Assembly (NCBI GenBank): GCA_025890175.1
Contig: JANPYM010000004.1
Coordinates: 2,106,809 to 2,170,808, forward strand
Reading direction: 5' to 3'
Source of the DNA: Ciborinia camelliae
Lineage: Eukaryota; Ascomycota; Leotiomycetes; Helotiales; Sclerotiniaceae
DNA length: 64,000 nucleotides
Position 1 is the stretch's first letter. Each line of letters begins with the position of its first letter. Made by a program: the position numbers and the translations under genes. Below, one piece after another: positions 56,690-64,000 of the stretch. The notes under the pieces were generated by a model. It had not been told where the DNA came from. It worked only from the letters and a program-made list of their open reading frames with translations, and made no database searches.

Positions 56690-59600
56690 ATGGACTTCAG
56701 CAGTGGACTCGGTCTATCATTTGGCACAAATGATGAGCAACAAAACTTCAACAACATGGAATCAGGAGAATCATCAGACAACAATGATCAAGATCAACAA
56801 ATGGAAGACAATGGAGAATCTTCAGAAGATCCAATGTCTTTCCGATCTCAAGATGATGATGATCCAGATACAACTCCCCGACCAAGCTCCACCAACCAAT
56901 TTACCTCCAACAATCCAAATTCATTTGGTACACAAGTTCAACCCTTCAGTCAACCTTACCGCCAATCTCAATCAAGTGTTCCTTTTCATCTGTCAGGAAA
57001 TGATGCAGAATATCAAACTCAGATGAATACAAATTTTGGATTCCAGCCAAATGCATTCACTTCACAGGTCTCTGCACCGGGTAGTTACATGAATAACTTT
57101 GCTAATCACTTTGCTCAGGGTGTTCCACAAAACTTGCAGTTTGGCGCAGATTCTCAGTTCAATGGACATGGCCATGCTCAACCTGGCTTCCAAAATAGGT
57201 TGAATCAGCCTCGATCGGATAGCCAGAATGTCTTCGGAAACTCTGGTATGCACAACAATACCCAAAACAATATGTCTTCTCAGGCTATGCAGCAATCAAA
57301 CGTCAAAGGAGAGCCTCACAATGACTTTCAAATGACTGGTTATCCTCCACCAAATAACAATTTGTCTTTTGATTCTTCACAAATGAATCAGCATGAGTTC
57401 AATCAACGCACTCCAAGATTGAATGATACATTTCAATCTCATCTTGGTTCTTCTATGAATCACCAGTTTCAACCAATGTCTTCTGCAACACAGCATATGA
57501 GTGGAAACCAGATGAGAAACCAGGTCGGTAACCAGGGTTTTAGTTCCTCCTTTGCAACACAAGCAAATATGAATCAAATGCTTAACAACCCCCAGATGAT
57601 GGCTAATTCACAAAACAAGAATGAACAAGCACGTCGATCAAACTTCCCATTCTCATCATCTAACTCTGTTCAAGAGAATCGGAAGATGAATAACACCAGC
57701 AATGTTCGGTCTAGACAATCCAATTTGACAACTGTTCACTCCCAACCATTAGTACCTCATAATATTGACCAGGCAATGAGAGCCACAGGATTGAATCCTA
57801 AGAGTGCTGCTGATGTAGAAATCTTCAGAGACCGTCTCAATATTCTCAGGGAGAGGAAGATACAACAAGCTCAAATGAAGGCCGAAGCCAAGCAGCAGGC
57901 TGGAAGATCAAGGGGTTCTTCGGGTTCTACTGTGACCCATCATTCTATGGGCAGGAATGAATCTATGCATCAGGAAATGGGACAGGGACAAGCTTGGGCA
58001 AATCAATTCGGTCAAGGACATACTGCCAATCCATTTCAGTCTCAGGGAAATGCTACTTCGGGTCCTCAGATGAACAATCATACCTCCCAACCTGCATTCC
58101 CACCAATTCCATCCCATCTTGTCCTTGGCTCCAATAATGCCCGACAACCAGTTTTTGGACAACATCCACAAGACTACACCCAACTGAGCATAAATAACCC
58201 AATCCAGCCCGATCCTACACCCTATATACCATTAGGATCAGCACAGCTTATCTCAGCAAGTGACAATTTGACCAGTCAACAATTAAGACAACAACTTCGA
58301 CCTCCAACAACACTTCAGCAGAGCAGTGTAGGAGTTCAAAACCAGCAACAACAATCTCAATTTCGTCTTCATCCTCTTCAATCTAGTGGAAATGCGCAGT
58401 TCAATCAATATGGACGGCAACAGCAGTTCCATCACCATGGTCTTCCTCATGAGTACAACCCCCCTCATGGCCCTCGTCCGAATAACTTTGCTGACAATGG
58501 TGTCGAATCAGCCGAAACGATTGATGAGGATTGGGACGAACAGCAAGAGGAGGGATCAGAGCCTGAACAACAGCAGGCCGAACAAGAAGAACAGGAACAA
58601 CAACAACAAGAAGAAGAACAAGACAGCGAAGTTGATTCCGATGGGTTCTCAATTTATTCAGATGAAGTTGCCCCCCCTCCTCCCAACGAATATCCGATAC
58701 CACGTCCTCTCGGAGCGCCTGGCTCTCCCGTACCTCGCTTTCCTAGCAACGAGGTCAACCCAAACAATGCACCTAACCGACCACCGCCAATCATTGGTGG
58801 CGGCAATAAAGTTTGGAGTATTGCACCGAATGCTTTCAATGCAAATGGAAATATCAAGGATTGGAATAAGGCGAAGAGGAGACTGGTAGGTAACGGATTG
58901 GAATGCGAGTGCAGAGGAACAATTCATCAGGATGGAGCCGGATTTTATATGGCGACGGAAACTTCGTATATCTGGTGTTATGCAGGAGAGAAAGATTATG
59001 AAAGTGAAGAGGAAAATGAAGATGAAGATGAAAATGGAGATGAAAATGAAAACGAAAAAGAAAAAAATGGAGAGGATAGTGAGGAAGACGAAGAATTGAG
59101 AGGGGTACCAAAATGGGTCAAGCAGGTTTTGACAGATGGTCCGAGAATTGATAAGGATGAGGTGAGGAGAGAAGAAGATGCTTATAGGATGATGATGGCG
59201 GAAAAGGTTAAGAAGCTACTTGCTAGGAAAGCGGCGAGGGAAAGAGGAGAGGTGATTCCAGAAGAGAATGAGAATGTTGAGGATAATCAGTCGATGGATT
59301 TTGATATGTTTTTCAATGATGCGGTATATCGTGGCGAGGATGACGCAAATCAGTCAGATCGGGAGTCGCAAGGCAAAGCTAAACGAAAAGAAAGATCTTA
59401 CGATTCAGACGACGATACTGAGGCCGAATCACCAGTCAAAAAGTGGAAAGGCAAGGGCAAAGCCGCCGATTCGGATGAGGAATTGGATGAAGTACAAGTG
59501 GCCATAAAATATACGAACAAAGACAAAGGTAAAGGCAAAGTCAAATTCTTCGACCTTCCAGACAAGACAGCAGAAGACCTTCTATTTGGAGACTCGGAAG

Positions 59601-60994
59601 AAACAGCACGTCTAGCTCAGGAGCTAGGCCTTGAACCTAATGCGAATGCTGAGGAGATCGACGACGATGATAACGATAGTATCTTTGGGGGTGCCAACAC
59701 CACACAAGACTCTAATAATATCGAATTGGAGACGGAGTCCGCGATCGCAGACCCTGATCTCGCAGCAACGGGAGTCATTTTGCCGGCTTCTTTCCCTCTT
59801 CCATCAAATCCCAACGACGAGGAAGAAATAGAAGAAGTTCCCAGACAAGCACCATACATATCTAGAAGAAATGAAGGAACCTTCAATATTTTCCAATCCC
59901 TCCTTCTAACCCCGGAAGTCGTACTCGAATTCATGCGACACCTTTCTCCCAAGCAGCTTCTCGCTCTCTACTGCCTATCTCGACGCTTCAACGAAATTCT
60001 TTCCGGCTGGATGGCCCACTCTATCATCAGCATAGTCAAATATCAAGCTCCATACAGCTACAAAATCTACCCCTTCGCCCTCTACCGCGAACTCAGCATT
60101 CCAGATCCCATCGGCCGGCTCAACAAATCCGGAGGGATCCGACGAATCCCCGGATTAAAATACCACCAAATGGTTCTCCACCGCGTGCGCGTCGTCCGGG
60201 ATATCCTCGCAGCCCTCGCGCGGCAACATCTCCGCTGTCCACCGGGCACCAACCATTCCCTCAAGAAAGTCTGGTTCCTCATGGATCTCTCCACGACTCT
60301 CGACCGCGTTCGCTTAATCCACAATCGAGAATTCTTCACCGATCAGGATCTTTTCAACATCCAACACTTCATCGTGAAACTGGATATGCGATTCAACGAT
60401 CCGACCGATGGACCGGGGACCGACATGTTGCGCAAACTCATGCTAGGACAACGCGGACTCACGCCGCTCTGTCGTCTGCTGGCGCGCACGGGCTTTACCG
60501 ATCTCTATGAACTCCAATCGTATATCGTGCGCTACACGTACGATCCCATCATGCGGGCCGACGATGTGACGGAAGGCATGTTTGATGTACCGTATGAGGA
60601 AATCGGACGCGGACATTTGGAAGGCTGGGGAAAGGGCGAGAAACATTTGATGCGGATTGATGAGTTGGTGATGCGGGAAGCGACGAGGCGGGAATTGGGG
60701 TTTAAGGAACATATCGCGATGATGTTTTTATGGGGGTATGTGGATCCGATCACGGGGGAGAATCTGCAGCCCAGTGAACAGGAATGTTATATGAGTGATG
60801 GGGAGGGGGAGGAGGTGGAACCCGAGGGTGATCCGTGGGAGGGGACCGGTATGAATATGGCGAGGTTGGAGAGTTTGGTCCTGGGGACTGAAGAGAGTGA
60901 TAGTGAGAGTGAGAGTGAGGAGGATGGGGATGGGGATGAGTGGGAGGATGAGGATGAGGAAGCTCAAGCTGAGGCTAGACGGCTTTGGTCGTAG
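56690..60994 (+). CDS. Large F-box-like protein with Q/N-rich N-terminus
   Basis: Single exon, 1,434 aa. The start is the ATG of MDFSSGLGLSF; the frame is open upstream but has no other ATG. Residues 1-~620 are strikingly rich in Asn and Gln (for example QQLRQQLRPPTTLQQ), prion-like. Residues ~620-660 are acidic Gln/Glu repeats. A folded segment, WSIAPNAFNANGNIKDWNKAKRRL with ECECRGTIH, lies near 705-770, and a long acidic/basic low-complexity region follows. An F-box-like helix bundle is at about 1,066-1,112 (TPEVVLEFMRHLSPKQLLALYCLSRRF), followed by a well-conserved-looking 250-residue domain and an acidic tail. An F-box would link substrates to SCF ubiquitin ligase via Skp1. Target unknown. 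The codon usage changes toward GC-rich in the C-terminal third. Confidence 0.75.
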   Translation: MDFSSGLGLSFGTNDEQQNFNNMESGESSDNNDQDQQMEDNGESSEDPMSFRSQDDDDPDTTPRPSSTNQFTSNNPNSFGTQVQPFSQPYRQSQSSVPFHLSGNDAEYQTQMNTNFGFQPNAFTSQVSAPGSYMNNFANHFAQGVPQNLQFGADSQFNGHGHAQPGFQNRLNQPRSDSQNVFGNSGMHNNTQNNMSSQAMQQSNVKGEPHNDFQMTGYPPPNNNLSFDSSQMNQHEFNQRTPRLNDTFQSHLGSSMNHQFQPMSSATQHMSGNQMRNQVGNQGFSSSFATQANMNQMLNNPQMMANSQNKNEQARRSNFPFSSSNSVQENRKMNNTSNVRSRQSNLTTVHSQPLVPHNIDQAMRATGLNPKSAADVEIFRDRLNILRERKIQQAQMKAEAKQQAGRSRGSSGSTVTHHSMGRNESMHQEMGQGQAWANQFGQGHTANPFQSQGNATSGPQMNNHTSQPAFPPIPSHLVLGSNNARQPVFGQHPQDYTQLSINNPIQPDPTPYIPLGSAQLISASDNLTSQQLRQQLRPPTTLQQSSVGVQNQQQQSQFRLHPLQSSGNAQFNQYGRQQQFHHHGLPHEYNPPHGPRPNNFADNGVESAETIDEDWDEQQEEGSEPEQQQAEQEEQEQQQQEEEQDSEVDSDGFSIYSDEVAPPPPNEYPIPRPLGAPGSPVPRFPSNEVNPNNAPNRPPPIIGGGNKVWSIAPNAFNANGNIKDWNKAKRRLVGNGLECECRGTIHQDGAGFYMATETSYIWCYAGEKDYESEEENEDEDENGDENENEKEKNGEDSEEDEELRGVPKWVKQVLTDGPRIDKDEVRREEDAYRMMMAEKVKKLLARKAARERGEVIPEENENVEDNQSMDFDMFFNDAVYRGEDDANQSDRESQGKAKRKERSYDSDDDTEAESPVKKWKGKGKAADSDEELDEVQVAIKYTNKDKGKGKVKFFDLPDKTAEDLLFGDSEETARLAQELGLEPNANAEEIDDDDNDSIFGGANTTQDSNNIELETESAIADPDLAATGVILPASFPLPSNPNDEEEIEEVPRQAPYISRRNEGTFNIFQSLLLTPEVVLEFMRHLSPKQLLALYCLSRRFNEILSGWMAHSIISIVKYQAPYSYKIYPFALYRELSIPDPIGRLNKSGGIRRIPGLKYHQMVLHRVRVVRDILAALARQHLRCPPGTNHSLKKVWFLMDLSTTLDRVRLIHNREFFTDQDLFNIQHFIVKLDMRFNDPTDGPGTDMLRKLMLGQRGLTPLCRLLARTGFTDLYELQSYIVRYTYDPIMRADDVTEGMFDVPYEEIGRGHLEGWGKGEKHLMRIDELVMREATRRELGFKEHIAMMFLWGYVDPITGENLQPSEQECYMSDGEGEEVEPEGDPWEGTGMNMARLESLVLGTEESDSESESEEDGDGDEWEDEDEEAQAEARRLWS

Positions 60995-63900
60995 ATTGGG
61001 TAGAGATTTGGACTGAGACTTTCAGGATGCCGTTGGGCGATTGAATAAAAAAACAAACACGGGCTTGTGTGTAGCTAGTATTTGTAATAAATAGCATAAT
61101 AATGTAGTTTAATTACTAGTTCTTAAAACTTCATCTCTGCTCTACATTATATTCCTTCATTTTGAGCATGTTTGGCTAGAAAGTCCATGGTATTGGCTTT
61201 GTATACGCAGAGATCATCAAAATAAACTTCAACATTCACAAATCCATGGATTGTACAATATAAAAATTAATACCTGTAGACAGATACAGTATTGCTGGTG
61301 TGTTTGATGTCACGCTTATGTAAGACTTACCTACAAGCGAATATTTCAGGATTGGGCGTGCCCAGGTGCCTACTGTGGTGCCCGCGCTAGATTAATAATA
61401 AGTGCCGGAATCTTAGGGAACTCTTTGTCTACTTTGCTCTGCAGCGAGTGAGCTGTCGATAATTCTGAAGGTAAAAGTGATACATACTAGGTATGTACAT
61501 ATTGGATTATTAACTCACTCATTATCGACATCCAGTTTCAACAATGAACCATACGATCATAAATCAGTATAACCTTCCTCATAAGCCATTTAACCATCCA
61601 TCCAACCTGTGTAGATCTAGACAATAAGAAATATCCAATCAGCGCCCCTCGTTTCCCCACGCAAAACCCATTGCTCGAGCTCAAATTCTAACATTGTTTT
61701 TTAACAGGCCAACCGGTGAGATTCTCGTCCACTACAAATCATTCCTTTGCTAGACGCATGATTATGCGAATTTCTCGGAGCAAGCTGGCTGGAAATATAT
61801 TACAAGAATATAGATCGAAGAGAGGTGAGGTAGGGTAAGGTGAGCGATGACTCTACACCATTTACATGCGTCCTGTCACGATAGATTAACTGAAAATCCT
61901 CGGTATTGAAAATCTACTCATCCATCAAAATCCGCAGCCCACTCTATCCATCCTCGAGGACTTTCACACAATCAGGCAGTAAAAAAAACATTCGAAAAAC
62001 AAGAAGCGGTGGAAATTTCCTCGATAATGAGATGCCTCATTAATGAGCACTGAACAATTTACATCATGACTCTTCACACACATCATAACATCATACCATC
62101 ATGACCAAACCCCAACCGATATTGATATTTCCGCCAATAAATTAAAGAAGAGTTTCGAGAGCAATATCTAGGATTGAAACACCTGCTACTAGCACCGATG
62201 ACGATGACGATGACTACAAGAAACCAAAACCCCCCTTCGATTAGAGAAAATTAAATCCTGATAAACCCTAACCCTTTCAAAGTATCTAGATAGATAGATA
62301 GATCAACCTGAGCTCAGCCCGAAGTTTCAACTGCCTAGAAATCTTTATCTTAATCTTTATCCTTAACCCCCCTCCCCCAAAAAGAAATAGAGAATAAACC
62401 CCCCTTCTCCTTCGTCTCTCAAAAAAGAATGAAAAAAAAACATAAACCCAACACATCCGCGCCATATACAATCTATACCCACCTATACACTATATATACT
62501 ATACTCTCAAAAATTCCCACCCAGGGATTTTGAAAAAAAAAACAAAAATGGCAAATAAACAAAACAAAACAAGGAACGAAGCAAGCAAAAAGCAAACCCC
62601 TTAAAACAAACCCCCTGGAGAAAACAATCAACTTCAACTTGATGCATATATAGGTAGGTATATATATATATACAATAAAACCAATTCCATCAGGGAAAAA
62701 AAAGTGTTATCTGCATTCAGTTTATCGGTGTATCTACTATACTACTTTACTGCATCTTAGCCCATCCAGCCACCACTAATGGCATCTGTCTGTCACACCT
62801 CTACACCCCTCTCCCCTCTTCCCTCTCCCACCCAAAACCTCATCAATCATCCACCACCACATCACACCATACCACACCACCACCTCAAAAGAAAGACATT
62901 TGAGAGAGAGAAAAAGTAAACTTGCTACATGGAAAGGAAAAAAAAAAGTAAAAACAACCTAATCACATCCATCCATCCATCCATCCCATCCCATCAATCC
63001 CCTCCATAATCCTCATCACACCCATCCCCATCCCCAACCAATAACCTCCATCCATCCTACCACCCCCATCCATACCCAGTATCCCCCCAGCCCATCGACC
63101 AAACCATCAAACCTTCTAGCAACCCAGCCCCCAATGTCCTAAATATCCCACCTACACCCCCACCCAAACTAACCAATTATCGTATCAATGAAGAAAACGA
63201 CAAATGCTTGTATGCTAGTATGTGTTTTTCCCTTCTCCCATGAAAAGTTATGAAGGAAAAAAGAAAATAGGAGAAGAGAATCAAAATATTCGACATAAAA
63301 GTGCTGAAGAAGCAACAACAAGGTAAGAACAACTTCATCGCAAGCACACACAAATTGTAAGGAAAATACAAGAAAGCGCAAGAAAGAAAAAAAGAAACTC
63401 GAAAAACAACATGCAGAAATCCTATCCCTTCTCGAAAATCCCCTTTGCCAATATCCATCGCCATCGCCATTGCCATGCTTTTTTGTTGTTTGATCGAAAA
63501 TGCCTGTGTCGTTTTCCATACCTCGGTACGAAGAGAGGAAGATTAGACTAGATATTAGACAGAGAAGACCGAGGACCCCGTCCAAACACCCCAACCACAT
63601 TAACGGCAGCACTCCTTCGCTATGCACCAAGCCAAGATCCAACCGATTCAAGTCGAAATCGTCCCTTTACACACCATCAAGCGTATTTCGAACCGTTTCC
63701 ATTTGCTCGCTTTCCCTTTGCAACCCTTAAGTCAGATTCCGCCTTCCGCATTAAAAGAACTCCGCCCTCCAAACTTTGTTCCATATCAATTTTCCACATC
63801 GTGTAAATTTTCCCTGCCATTTTCTTTATACCGCTTCCGATCCAACCGACAACCCATCCTAACCACCCATTTATGCGCTAAATCCACCTTATAAACCACT

Positions 63901-64000
63901 GTAACAAGTCCACAAAGCCCCGACCAATAAATGTCTATCTTTCATTCGAACCCCAAAGCCGTCCTGAAATATAGTCACAGAAGAGATAGTCGAAACGTAT
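60995..64000. other. Gene-free 3 kb with pyrimidine-rich tracts
   Basis: I find no gene. From about 62,000 the + strand is rich in A and C with CCATCCATCC runs (near 62,970), a TATA microsatellite (near 62,655), poly-A runs and few G. Overlapping open frames around 63,170-63,890 on both strands are simple-sequence artefacts. The composition is like a long untranslated leader of a + strand gene starting beyond the window, or 3' sequence of a minus-strand gene. Confidence 0.45.

Noticed and set aside
63169..63894. 160-codon hydrophobic minus-strand frame and overlapping plus-strand frames
   Set aside because: Phe/Leu-rich sequence is the direct result of A-rich simple sequence on the other strand; no initiation context or homology signal.
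1..64000. tRNA, rRNA, CRISPR arrays, bacterial operons or riboswitches
   Set aside because: A visual scan for tRNA B-box sequence, rRNA blocks and regular spacer-repeat arrays found none; the eukaryotic gene structure makes bacterial features unlikely.

Overview
The window is nuclear DNA of a filamentous ascomycete. The genes carry short spliceosomal introns (mostly 44-150 bp, with GT-AG ends and CTAAY-type branch points) and encode typical fungal proteins: a fungal-type complex I 78 kDa subunit, a DUF7025 AAA ATPase, a WLM protease with a ubiquitin-like N-terminus, and mitoribosomal mS33. Gene style and AT-rich spacers would fit Leotiomycetes (Sclerotiniaceae such as Botrytis or Sclerotinia). 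That assignment is an impression from composition and protein flavour, not a search result.

Layout. Positions 1-6,000 are gene-poor and rich in repeats: a 784-bp hAT-like non-autonomous element, a 370-bp inverted-repeat element nested inside a short dispersed repeat, and decayed direct repeats. Positions 6,000-13,300 hold a divergent pair: a Crb2/Rad9-type BRCT checkpoint mediator (-) and a DUF7025 AAA+ ATPase (+). Positions 13,300-25,000 look accessory: a 144-aa secreted cysteine-rich protein, a frame-broken helical-domain/pseudokinase gene, a two-RRM RNA-binding protein, a secreted SnoaL-like gene with an in-frame stop, and a clearly dead cytochrome P450. Positions 25,000-61,000 are mostly housekeeping: an MFS sugar transporter, Rad17 checkpoint clamp loader, a pumilio (PUF) protein, mS33/Rsm27, an RNase III, an acyl-CoA-binding membrane protein (Atg37/ACBD5-like), a 1,151-aa protein with seven SH3-like repeats, complex I Nuo78, the KDEL receptor Erd2, a ubiquitin-like/WLM metalloprotease and a large F-box-like protein with a Q/N-rich N-terminus. 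The last 3 kb has no recognisable gene.

Functional links are limited, as expected in a fungal genome. Crb2/Rad9 and Rad17 both act in the DNA-damage checkpoint, and the WLM protease family acts in DNA-protein crosslink repair, but nothing shows that their linkage matters. SnoaL-like and P450 genes next to each other, both carrying probable C-to-T nonsense changes, may be remnants of a degenerated secondary-metabolism locus. Exon coordinates were worked out by hand from splice signals and checked for reading-frame continuity.
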